A stretch of 25,930 bases of DNA, from positions 1-25,930 of the forward strand of contig URQS01000045.1 of the NCBI GenBank assembly GCA_900550035.1. The letters are read 5' to 3'. The position numbers were made by a program, and so were the translations under genes. Shown piece after piece: positions 1 through 7,613 of this stretch. The first letter of the stretch is position 1. Every line of letters starts with the position of its first letter. The notes below the pieces were generated by a model. The model did not search any database, had not been told where the DNA came from, and saw nothing but the letters and a program-made list of their open reading frames with translations. Source of the stretch: an uncultured Prevotella sp. Lineage in GTDB: Bacteria; Bacteroidota; Bacteroidia; Bacteroidales; Bacteroidaceae.

Positions 1-91
1 CTCGACTGCGAAGCTCATTATAGATAATGTTTTCCATAATGTGTGTTTCCTCCTGTTGGCGGTAGTTAGGGTGCTTTTTTTGATATTGGTA
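1..91 (-). pseudogene. DUF4143 ATPase, 5'-truncated fragment (runs off the window)
   Basis: Reading leftward, the frame is open from position 91 to the window edge. It encodes a segment containing NYRQQEETHIMENIIYNELR. From memory, this resembles the start of the C-terminal DUF4143 region of Bacteroidetes AAA ATPases (usual form NFRQQEETHIMENIIYNEL, then RGYxVDVGVV). The N-terminal ATPase module is absent: a TGA at 92-94 closes the frame and no Walker motifs lie upstream. An ATG at 35-37 preceded by AGGAGG could look like a real start, but the match continues upstream of it, so the AGGAGG is better read as codons for QEE. About 110 residues would lie outside the window. A TAnnTTTG box (TATTTTTG, minus strand, 107-114) lies just upstream, but no clear -33 element is seen. 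Confidence 0.45.
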
Positions 92-463
92 TCATATTTT
101 ACACCGCAAAAATAATGGTTTTATCCCAAAAGCCAGCACAATCAATGAAAAAACTGCGTTTATCAAGCAAAAAAACAGTAAAACGTAGCATCGTAAACTA
201 CACAAAAATGCTTTATAGAACAAAAGGATATGACATGTAATCACACCCTTCAAGGGAGTCGTTTCAACCGTACCCCTTTATGAATTTCGTCCTATAACTT
301 CCATTCACCACATTATGGGGGCGGTTAAAAGCGCCCCTCACACCCCTTATTTCGTGATTCCTGATGTAATCGAAAGTTAAATACGTTAAATTACTACCCT
401 TTCGTATCTAAACAGAATCCACACAGTCACTTTTCTACCGTTTAGAGCGTATGGTATTGATAA
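92..463. other. Non-coding junction between two truncated genes
   Basis: No open frame of useful length is seen on either strand. The stretch is A+T-rich and separates the 5'-truncated ATPase fragment from the 5'-truncated BspA-like fragment. It contains one small stem-loop (GGGGCG at 318-323 pairing with CGCCCC at 332-337, 8-nt loop) without a following T-run. No tRNA, direct target duplication or transposase remnant was recognised. Confidence 0.4.
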
Positions 464-808
464 TCAACTAACAACAGATACCAATACTGTAAGGGTTTGG
501 CTTCTGTTTACGTGTATGCCGAAAACCTGCCAACAATGGGATATACGGTGTTTGAGAATTGTGATGCAGATAATTGCATACTTTATGTTCCTAAAGGCAC
601 TATAGATATGTATCGCCAGTCGGACTTCGGCTATTTTAAGAACATAGTGGAGCTTGACGCTACGGGTATCAACAACCCTGCAGCATCTACCAATCTCAAG
701 GAGATTTATCGATACACTACAAACGGCAGACGACTTCTGACTCCTACTAAGGGCATCAATGTTGTTAAATACAGCAATGGCATGGTCAAGAAAGAGTTGG
801 TGAAATAA
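464..808 (+). pseudogene. BspA-type leucine-rich-repeat surface protein, C-terminal fragment
   Basis: The frame is open from 464 (after a TAA at 461-463) to the stop at 806-808, with no ATG near its beginning; a TTG at 497 is the first usable start codon. The product begins inside a LRR_5 unit (VYVYAENLPTMGYTVFENC, then LYVPKGTIDMY). It ends with the module typical of Prevotella secreted BspA-like proteins: a GI linker, then IYRYTTNGRRL, GINVVKYSNG and a basic tail. No signal peptide or preceding repeats are present, although the family is usually several hundred residues long. This is therefore the 3' end of a gene whose front has been lost. The C-terminal module is intact and probably once acted as the secretion or anchoring tail. 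Expression is doubtful. Confidence 0.6.
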
Positions 809-823
809 TCATTAGGCTTATAT

Positions 824-875
824 AATTATGGGCTGGCAGATTGCGGAAAAGGTCGCAATCTACCAGCCCATAATT
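824..875. terminator. Stem-loop between convergent genes
   Basis: Two 22-nt arms (824-845 and 854-875) pair with a single mismatch around an 8-nt loop GAAAAGGT. The arms end in A/T-rich flanks, so the structure can work in both directions. It sits between the end of the BspA-like fragment (808) and the end of the copper ATPase gene (916). Confidence 0.7.
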
Positions 876-915
876 TATTGTGTATATAAGTTAGTGTACT
901 ATTATTTCGTACAGT

Positions 916-2841
916 CTATCTGTAGAGCACTACTCTATCATATTTCTTGTACTTCAACCTTAGACTATTCATCACAACACTTACGCTCGACATAGCCATA
1001 AGTGCGCTTGCCCACATTGGCGTTATCTGAAAATCAACGCCGAAGACATGCGGAAGTCCTGCAGCCAGTGGGATGCAGACAATGTTGTAGACGAACGCCC
1101 AAAACAGATTCTGTCGTATCATGCCTACCGTATGATGCGACAACTGACAGGCATCGGCTATGCGACGCAGGTCGTCGCCCATAAGCGTCACTTGCGCAAC
1201 GTCCATTGCCACGTCGGTGCCACGCCCCATAGCAATGCTGACATCGGCAAGGGCAAGAGCCTGCGAGTCGTTGATACCGTCGCCAACCATTGCCACACGA
1301 CGACCTTCGTCTTGCAGACGACGCACAATGTTCTCCTTATCCTGTAGCAGACACTGGCTCTGCCAATGGGCTATTCCAGCCTTCTTAGCCCAATAAGCGG
1401 CAGCCTCCTCCTTGTCGCCACTCATCATCCATACCTCTATGCCACGTGCCTTAAGCATGGCTATGGCCTCAACGGCATGAGGCTTGAGTTGCTCGCGATC
1501 CTCAAGTGAAATATTCTCGGCAGACTTGAAATCCACATTCTTATTAGGTATGGTGAGCGTGCCCGTCTTGTCGATAACGAGTGCGTCTACACGGCAGAGT
1601 TGCTCAACGGCTGTAGCATCCTTAACCAAAATGCCCTTTTGAGCCGCCTTGCCTATGCCAACCATCAAGGCAGTAGGCGTAGCGAGTCCCATAGCACACG
1701 GACAGGCTATGACCAATACCGACACGGCAGACAATACGGCCTGAGGAAGAACTGCCGCTCCACCAATGGCAAGCCACAGCACAAAGGTTAGTATCGAAAC
1801 ACCAAGCACGCAAGGCACAAAGACAAGGGCAGCACGATCGACAAAACGCTGCACGGGAGCCTTCGAGCCTTGCGCCTCCTGCACCATACGTATTATTCCT
1901 GCAAGCACCGTCTGCTGGCCTACCTGCTCAGCCCGGAAACGCAGAGTGCCCTCGCTTACTATCGTGCCAGCCAACAGACGACTGCCCGACTGCTTGAGTA
2001 CGGGCACCGGTTCGCCCGTTATCATCGATTCGTCTACATAACCCTCACCTGTGCTTACAGTTCCGTCGACAGGTATTTTCTCGCCTAGGCGCACCTCTAC
2101 AATGTCGCGTGCGGCTACAGTAGCAAGTGGCACATCGTGTACTTCGTCGTCAACTACCACGTGTGCCTGCTTGGGCACAAGTCCCATAAGCGAGCGTATG
2201 GCTGAGGCTGTAGACCGCTTGGCACGCTGTTCAAGACAGCGACCTGTGAGCACGAAGGTAACAATCATCACCGACGCATCGTAATAGGTGTGCCACGTTA
2301 TGCCACGCGAACCCCAAAACTGCTCGCCCCAAAAAGTATTGAACACGCTGAAGCCGAACGAGATGAGGGTTGACAGCGCCACAAGCGTGTCCATATTTGC
2401 CGAACGATGCACGAGCTGACGCCAAGCATTGGCGTAGAACTGGCGTCCGCAATACACCATATTTAATAAAGCAATGATGAGAAGCACCTGGTTGGCAGCA
2501 TCGTTCGAACCTACACTCACCCACCCCATCGACACCGACATGGTGAGAAGCGCCAACAGCCACGACAGTATCATACGTCGCTTCAGCTGTCGGTAGGCAT
2601 TGCGTTCCAATGCGTCGACACGCGTTTCGTCATCGATAATAAGCAGATAGCCGGCACCATCAATGACGCGTTTCATATCCTTGGGCGTTACTACACGCTC
2701 GTCGTATTCTACCATGGCAGTTCGGCCAGGCAGCGATACGGCTACCGACTTCACTCCGTCCATCATCTTGAGCTTGCGCTCTACATTGGCACTGCAAGCA
2801 GCACATGCCATTCCCATTACAGGGAGTATTTTCTTTTCCAT
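916..2841 (-). CDS. copA: Cu(I)-translocating P1B-type ATPase lacking an obvious N-domain
   Basis: This is an inner-membrane copper exporter of 641 residues. In order: one heavy-metal-associated domain with GMACAAC (Cys13, Cys16), membrane helices from about residue 90, actuator loop with TGE (275-277), metal site CPC (380-382), phosphorylation motif DKTGTLT (Asp424), hinge GDGIND (520-525), then YN (585-586) and MxMSS (615-619) in the last two helices. CPC, YN and M..SS together are the Cu(I) signature. Odd: only about 25 residues separate DKTGTLT from the second half of the P-domain, where relatives carry a nucleotide-binding domain of more than 100 residues with an HP motif. I chose the ATG at 2839-2841, because translation farther upstream (to 3036) gives no family sequence and would overlap the divergent promoter. 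A TAnnTTTG box ends five bases before this ATG. Confidence 0.93.
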   Translation of the reverse strand: MEKKILPVMGMACAACSANVERKLKMMDGVKSVAVSLPGRTAMVEYDERVVTPKDMKRVIDGAGYLLIIDDETRVDALERNAYRQLKRRMILSWLLALLTMSVSMGWVSVGSNDAANQVLLIIALLNMVYCGRQFYANAWRQLVHRSANMDTLVALSTLISFGFSVFNTFWGEQFWGSRGITWHTYYDASVMIVTFVLTGRCLEQRAKRSTASAIRSLMGLVPKQAHVVVDDEVHDVPLATVAARDIVEVRLGEKIPVDGTVSTGEGYVDESMITGEPVPVLKQSGSRLLAGTIVSEGTLRFRAEQVGQQTVLAGIIRMVQEAQGSKAPVQRFVDRAALVFVPCVLGVSILTFVLWLAIGGAAVLPQAVLSAVSVLVIACPCAMGLATPTALMVGIGKAAQKGILVKDATAVEQLCRVDALVIDKTGTLTIPNKNVDFKSAENISLEDREQLKPHAVEAIAMLKARGIEVWMMSGDKEEAAAYWAKKAGIAHWQSQCLLQDKENIVRRLQDEGRRVAMVGDGINDSQALALADVSIAMGRGTDVAMDVAQVTLMGDDLRRIADACQLSHHTVGMIRQNLFWAFVYNIVCIPLAAGLPHVFGVDFQITPMWASALMAMSSVSVVMNSLRLKYKKYDRVVLYR

Positions 2842-2846
2842 AAGTG

Positions 2847-2854
2847 CAAAGTTA
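2847..2854 (-). promoter_or_regulatory. Putative -7 box of copA
   Basis: On the minus strand this reads TAACTTTG, matching the Bacteroidetes TAnnTTTG box. No clear TTG is found 19-20 nt upstream. Only CACTT separates it from the ATG, so the transcript would be leaderless or nearly so. Confidence 0.5.
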
Positions 2855-2928
2855 CGGCTTTTTATTATATAAGGTGTTACAGATTTAAGGATAAAGATTA
2901 TAAGATTCAGAAAAACAGACTTATGGAT

Positions 2929-2959
2929 TTTGACTTGTCTTAGGTTTGCACTACCTTTG
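2929..2959 (+). promoter_or_regulatory. Bacteroidetes-type promoter of the nuclease-helicase gene
   Basis: TTTG (2929-2932), a 19-nt spacer and TACCTTTG (2952-2959) fit the Bacteroidetes consensus exactly. It lies 8 nt before an ATG at 2968-2970, which supports 2968 rather than 3153 as the original start of the downstream gene. Confidence 0.7.
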
Positions 2960-2967
2960 CAAACGGA

Positions 2968-3152
2968 ATGGAACATAACAACAGAAACGAAAACATAGCA
3001 TATACAGCCGACTGCGCCATGTCGTTTTACGAACAATTGGAAGACGTGTCACAGCCGACTTCACCATACGCGAGAAATACGCCATACTGCGCGACATATT
3101 CAAACGCGTAGTAAATCAAGGCATTGCCCACAACAGCATCAACTTTATCGGT
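2968..3152 (+). other. Frameshifted 5' coding segment of the nuclease-helicase gene
   Basis: An ATG at 2968 opens a frame reading MEHNNRNENIAYTADCAMSF and then YEQLEDVS, which ends at a TAG (3109-3111). From about 3053 a second frame, the one used by the long gene from 3153, reads ADFTIREKYAILRDIFKRVV and continues without a stop into that gene. The two pieces join into one plausible N-terminus if a single base is restored near 3049-3056. The second frame has no ATG before 3153. This is therefore either a real one-base deletion or a sequencing error, and about 62 residues are missing from the simple gene call. Confidence 0.65.
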
Positions 3153-6100
3153 ATGTTTGCCAAGCTCGACTATCTGACGAAGCAACACGGCATCCCTACC
3201 GAAACGGCTATGCTGATACACGACACGCGCAAGGAGCTGAACGCTATGCACAGCATGAGCAACGAAGAACTGGAGCAAGCGCTGGCATACAACATCAAGT
3301 CGACAGCACTACTGGTGAGCTATGTGTGTGGAGTTACGGCTATACCGCAGTCGCTCAACAGGTTGCTGCCCAAGAAGGACCGCAAGGGACGTTGGAGCAA
3401 GTTCGACATTAACCTGCTGCGCTGCATCGTACGTTCGTGGGACGACGAATACATATACGCCACAGAAGAACAGAATGCCTCGGAACTGAAGATCTGCTAC
3501 GGACAGCAAAACCGTTATCTGACGCTGGGAGGAAAGGGCGACTGGACTTATCTGAAACAAATCCTGTCGGTTGACACACAGCTCAACCTCGTGCGCATCC
3601 GTATGGAGGAAGACGTGTGCATGCCCGAACTCATAATCTACGAACCCGACTATCTGATAGACATCACGACAATAGCCTCGTGCTTTGAAACATACGCCGA
3701 ATCGCCATACGTGAACATGGTGAACCGACTGAAACCGCAAGCCAACACGGTGCACATCCATCTCGGTAATCTTGCTGGACGCTTCCTGGACGACACGGTA
3801 CACAACCGTAACGTACCGTTCGGCGAGGGCGTTATGGAATTCTTCAAGACCAACACCATAAGCCTGACATCGTGCGACGACATGAACGACCAGGCTACTG
3901 TACAAAAGTTCTATCAGGACGCACGCCAACAGAAACAGAACATACAGAAACTCATAGGCAACGACCTGCCCAAGGAGGTGGACGAGTACGACCCGAAGGC
4001 GGTGGTGCTGGAGCCTACCTTCTTCAGCGACGTGCTCGGTATACAGGGCCGTCTCGACTTGCTGCACGAGAAGGAAGGACGCACCACGATAATAGAGCAA
4101 AAGTCGGGCAAGGGTGAATTTGTGCCTTTCTCATCGCCCGAATACAATCCCAACCGACCAGTGCCGCAAGAGAAGCATCTTGTACAGTTGTCGCTCTACC
4201 GTGCGCTGTTTAACTACGAGTTCAAGAAACACTCCGACCAGCTGCGCCACTTTATGCTGCTCTATTCGAAATATGCCGAGGGACTGGTGTCGATTGCCAA
4301 TCTTCCGGAACTGACGCTGCGCGCAATACGTATGCGAAATCTGCTCACGTGGACCGATCTTACGCAGGGCGACATGGGCATCAATGTGCTGCGAAATCTA
4401 ACTCCCGACAAACTCAACCGCAAAGGAACGACCGGACGGCTGTGGGATGAATGGACACGACCCGAACTGGAAAACATACTACGCCCAATACAGGAGGCTA
4501 CAGAACTGGAACGGACATACTACTTCCGATTCCTAAAATTCGTGGAACGCGAACATCTGCTTGCCAAGGTGGGCAACAAGACCAAGGACGACAGTGGATT
4601 TGCAGCCATCTGGCTTGACACTCTTGAGGACAAGCGGGCGGCTGGCAATATATATGAGGAAATGACGATTGAGGAATTCGGACTCTCAGCCGATGGAATG
4701 GTGGAGAGTCTGAAACTGAAGTTTGACATGGAACAATCGGCCGACACGTCCAACTTCCGCAAGGGCGACATCGTGATAGTCTATCCATACCGTGAGGGCA
4801 ACGTGCCCAACGCCTGCGCCCAAATGGTAAACCGCGCTTCGATAAAGGAGATAACGACAAAGGGCGTTGAGGTGGTGCTGCGCAATTCGCAGACCGACAA
4901 GCAGGTGTTTGATGCGCCCGAAGGCACTCGTTGGGCTATAGAGCACGACATGTTTGAATCATCAGCACGCGCTCTGTACAGCGGTCTGCACAGTTTTCTG
5001 TCGGCAAATAAGGAGCGCCGCGACTTGATACTGAGCCAACGCACGCCTACCGTAGACCAGCACGTACACATGCACGGCGAATACGGAAGGTTCAACACCC
5101 TTGTGGAACGTGCCAAGCAGTCGCGCGACATATTCCTGGTTATCGGTCCTCCGGGAACCGGAAAGACTTCGTTCGGACTACTCAACATACTGAAGGAGGA
5201 ACTTACCGACGAGCATTCGAATATCGTGTTGCTGTCGTACACCAACCGTGCGGTGGACGAAATGTGCTCGAAACTGGTGGAGAGCAACATCGACTTCATA
5301 CGCATAGGTTCGGAACTGAACTGCGACGAGGCTTTCCACGGCCACCTGCTCAGCCACCGAGTGGAGCAATGCCGAACTAGCAAGGAGGTAAAGGAAGTGG
5401 TAGACCGAATGCGAGTGTTCTGTGCTACCACGGCAGCGTTGAACGCCAACATACACATTTTTAAGATAAAGCACTTCGACCTTGCCATTATCGACGAGTC
5501 GTCACAGATTCTTGAGCCACACCTGATTGGTCTGCTCAGTGCCAAGTCGGGAGGCAGAAATGCCATAGAACGCTTTGTACTGATAGGCGACCACAAGCAG
5601 TTGCCTGCCGTTGTGCAACAGACGCAAGAGGAGTCGGCTGTTGACGAACCCTTGCTGCGCGACATCAACCTCACAGATTGCCGCCGATCGCTATTCGAAC
5701 GGTTGCTGGCACAATTCAAGACCAATGAGGGCTACGACCCGCGCTATGTCTACATGCTCACCCGCCAGGGACGTATGCACCAGACAATAGCCGAGTTTGC
5801 CAACTATGCCTTCTACGGCAACCGCCTTGAAGTGGTGCCGTTGCAACATCAGACGTTGCCATACAGTCCGACAGCATCCACCAACGGAATAGCACAACTG
5901 CTGAGTATGCGACGTGTAGCGTTCGTGTCAGCACCACGCCCAAGAACTTCGGCTTCGGTGAAGACCAATCAGGTGGAAGCAGAAATGATTGCTGCAACGG
6001 TAGTCGAGATTTACAGACAAACACAGGAGTGGTTTGACGAAAACCAGACTGTAGGTGTCATTGTACCCTACCGCAACCAGATTGCTACTGTGCGCAGCGC

Positions 6101-7181
6101 CATCGACCAGTCGGGCATTGCCGTACTGCACAACATCACCATCGACACGGTAGAGAGATATCAAGGCAGTCAGCGCGACTATATTATCTACGGATTCACT
6201 GTGCAGCAATACAATCAGCTGAACTTCCTCACCAACAACGTGTTCGTGGAGGACGGAATGGTGATTGACCGCAAGCTGAATGTGGCAATGACACGCGCCC
6301 GACTGCAACTGCTTATGGTGGGTAATGCCGACATTCTGATGGAGAACTTCACGTTCTACAAACTATTGATGTATCTGAAGGAGAAGGATTGTTTCTTCGA
6401 CATCCCACCTATCGAGTATTGCAAAGGCGAATTCAAGGTTAAAGAACTTGAGGTATCAGCTGCAAGCAACGGACTTCTTGGACTGGGCGAGGATTTCGAG
6501 AAGACAATTATCAACTACGGACGACATGACTTTGAAACGCCACAGACTGCCTACAACAGGCAGATTGACCAGTCTGTAGTGGTGTCTGCCGAAGACCAAG
6601 TACAAATGTATTGTCATTACTACATGCCACAATACCTAAAGGAAGCCGAAACCGTGTGGCACAAGATGCATCAGAGCATTATGAAGATGGCTGAAAGTTG
6701 TGGCAAGCATGTTGTAATGATTGACACAGGTTGCGGTCCGGCTACATTCGGCATTGCCTTCGCCCAGCGCTTTGCAGCAGAAATGAACAAGATAGAATAC
6801 GTCGGAGTGGATACGTCTGAAGAAATGCTACGCATGGGCGAACGGCTGTTCAACGAGCGTCAAACCAGCAACCAACAGCCAAGCGAGAAGCAATGGCCGA
6901 ACGTTGAACATCGGTTTACAAGCAGTATTGACGAGGCTGCTGACATTCTAAAGTCAGACAATGAAACAGAAGAAAGCTGTCTGCTGTCGCGATTCGTTGT
7001 GTTCAACATTGCCCATCTGTTTGCCTGCATCGACGGCAATATGGCTGAAACATTGGCAATGAAAATCAACGGAATTATCAAACGCCATCCACAGTACAAG
7101 TACACCGTGGTGGTGACAGATAACGATTTCGACCGCAGAATGAGGTCGTACGGGGTGTTCAAGAGATGCGTAAATAATTAG
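3153..7181 (+). CDS. PD-(D/E)XK nuclease / SF1B helicase / methyltransferase fusion
   Basis: This 1342-residue cytoplasmic protein is predicted to cut, unwind and possibly methylate nucleic acid. The nuclease part has GRLDLL (about 299), IIEQKSG (about 313) and HLVQLSLYR (about 345), the D, ExK and QxxxY motifs of RecB/Cas4/Dna2-type nucleases; no Cas4-type cysteine cluster is seen. A beta-rich segment (GDIVIVYPYREG) precedes the helicase core, as in Upf1-like enzymes. The core has Walker A GPPGTGKT (about 664), Walker B IIDESSQ (about 780), GDHKQLP (about 811), RQGRMH, VERYQGSQRD (about 1000) and NVAMTRAR (about 1044). The last 200 residues hold a class I SAM-binding fold: DTGCGPATFG (about 1193), VGVDTSEEML (about 1218), then FNIAHLFA. 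No NPPY-type DNA-methylase motif is visible, so the methylation target is unknown. The true start is probably 2968, in another frame. Confidence 0.85.
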   Translation: MFAKLDYLTKQHGIPTETAMLIHDTRKELNAMHSMSNEELEQALAYNIKSTALLVSYVCGVTAIPQSLNRLLPKKDRKGRWSKFDINLLRCIVRSWDDEYIYATEEQNASELKICYGQQNRYLTLGGKGDWTYLKQILSVDTQLNLVRIRMEEDVCMPELIIYEPDYLIDITTIASCFETYAESPYVNMVNRLKPQANTVHIHLGNLAGRFLDDTVHNRNVPFGEGVMEFFKTNTISLTSCDDMNDQATVQKFYQDARQQKQNIQKLIGNDLPKEVDEYDPKAVVLEPTFFSDVLGIQGRLDLLHEKEGRTTIIEQKSGKGEFVPFSSPEYNPNRPVPQEKHLVQLSLYRALFNYEFKKHSDQLRHFMLLYSKYAEGLVSIANLPELTLRAIRMRNLLTWTDLTQGDMGINVLRNLTPDKLNRKGTTGRLWDEWTRPELENILRPIQEATELERTYYFRFLKFVEREHLLAKVGNKTKDDSGFAAIWLDTLEDKRAAGNIYEEMTIEEFGLSADGMVESLKLKFDMEQSADTSNFRKGDIVIVYPYREGNVPNACAQMVNRASIKEITTKGVEVVLRNSQTDKQVFDAPEGTRWAIEHDMFESSARALYSGLHSFLSANKERRDLILSQRTPTVDQHVHMHGEYGRFNTLVERAKQSRDIFLVIGPPGTGKTSFGLLNILKEELTDEHSNIVLLSYTNRAVDEMCSKLVESNIDFIRIGSELNCDEAFHGHLLSHRVEQCRTSKEVKEVVDRMRVFCATTAALNANIHIFKIKHFDLAIIDESSQILEPHLIGLLSAKSGGRNAIERFVLIGDHKQLPAVVQQTQEESAVDEPLLRDINLTDCRRSLFERLLAQFKTNEGYDPRYVYMLTRQGRMHQTIAEFANYAFYGNRLEVVPLQHQTLPYSPTASTNGIAQLLSMRRVAFVSAPRPRTSASVKTNQVEAEMIAATVVEIYRQTQEWFDENQTVGVIVPYRNQIATVRSAIDQSGIAVLHNITIDTVERYQGSQRDYIIYGFTVQQYNQLNFLTNNVFVEDGMVIDRKLNVAMTRARLQLLMVGNADILMENFTFYKLLMYLKEKDCFFDIPPIEYCKGEFKVKELEVSAASNGLLGLGEDFEKTIINYGRHDFETPQTAYNRQIDQSVVVSAEDQVQMYCHYYMPQYLKEAETVWHKMHQSIMKMAESCGKHVVMIDTGCGPATFGIAFAQRFAAEMNKIEYVGVDTSEEMLRMGERLFNERQTSNQQPSEKQWPNVEHRFTSSIDEAADILKSDNETEESCLLSRFVVFNIAHLFACIDGNMAETLAMKINGIIKRHPQYKYTVVVTDNDFDRRMRSYGVFKRCVNN

Positions 7182-7197
7182 GAACAAAAAAGAAATC

Positions 7198-7247
7198 CCC
7201 AAAGAGGGCGAGTGCTTGCGGGGTGTGGGTTACTCGTTCTCTTTGGG
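7198..7247. terminator. Imperfect stem-loop after the fusion gene
   Basis: CCCAAAGAG (7198-7206) pairs with CTCTTTGGG (7239-7247). An inner GAGT/ACTC pair (7210-7213, 7232-7235) lies beyond a three-base internal bulge. The structure falls between two convergent genes and has no strong T-run, so a terminator role is likely but not certain. Confidence 0.45.
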
Positions 7248-7298
7248 AAATGTTCTTGCAGATAATTTGTACGTAGTCAATCAATCATTGCGACTTGA

Positions 7299-7418
7299 TT
7301 AATTGTACCAAATGGATGAATCTATACGATCCACACGAAACTGACGATCGTCTTCTTCGTTGTAGATATTGTCGAGCTCAAATGATTCAAAATCATACAC
7401 TCTCTTTGTTGTTCTCAT
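7299..7418 (-). CDS. Small acidic protein of unknown function (39 aa)
   Basis: I do not recognise this protein. The ATG at 7416-7418 follows a good ribosome-binding site (GGGAGGA, 7 nt away). An upstream ATG at 7491-7493 is in frame but lies close to the promoter and has no such site, so I prefer the short form. The product is rich in Asp, Glu, Arg and aromatic residues (for example YDFESFELDNIYNEEDD), with no membrane segment or signal peptide. A well-formed promoter at 7517-7547 leaves a leader of roughly 90 nt. It stands alone between the convergent fusion gene and the MATE gene, so its neighbours give no clue to its role. Confidence 0.45.
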   Translation of the reverse strand: MRTTKRVYDFESFELDNIYNEEDDRQFRVDRIDSSIWYN

Positions 7419-7516
7419 AATGCCATCCTCCCTTTCTGGCCTATGTCTCATTGTCGGCCGTTTTAGATTAATACTGGAGATGTGAGACTTCACCCTTTTT
7501 AGTTTTTAAGATATTG

Positions 7517-7547
7517 CAAATATAGCGGTTTAAATCGATATTTGCAA
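7517..7547 (-). promoter_or_regulatory. Promoter of the 39-codon gene
   Basis: On the minus strand, TTG (7545-7547), a 20-nt spacer and TATATTTG (7517-7524) match the Bacteroidetes consensus. It lies about 100 nt before the ATG of the small gene and points towards it. Confidence 0.55.
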
Positions 7548-7613
7548 GTATTTCACATCATATTGCTTACATTTTTAAACTTATTTTACCATAATTGCAA
7601 CGTTATTCAATTT

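Noticed and set aside
2842..3036. 65-codon N-terminal extension of the copper ATPase
   Set aside because: The extension has no family similarity, overlaps the divergent promoter and fusion-gene start, and the internal ATG at 2841 begins the usual MEKK...GMACAAC domain right after a -7 box.
3309..4100. 263-codon minus-strand ORF inside the nuclease part
   Set aside because: It is antisense to the PD-(D/E)XK domain, has no own promoter or recognisable motif, and fits a shadow frame of a long G/C-richer gene.
4781..5725. 314-codon minus-strand ORF inside the helicase
   Set aside because: It is antisense to conserved helicase motifs (Walker A and B), is rich in Ser/Arg/Cys as shadow frames are, and shows no domain.
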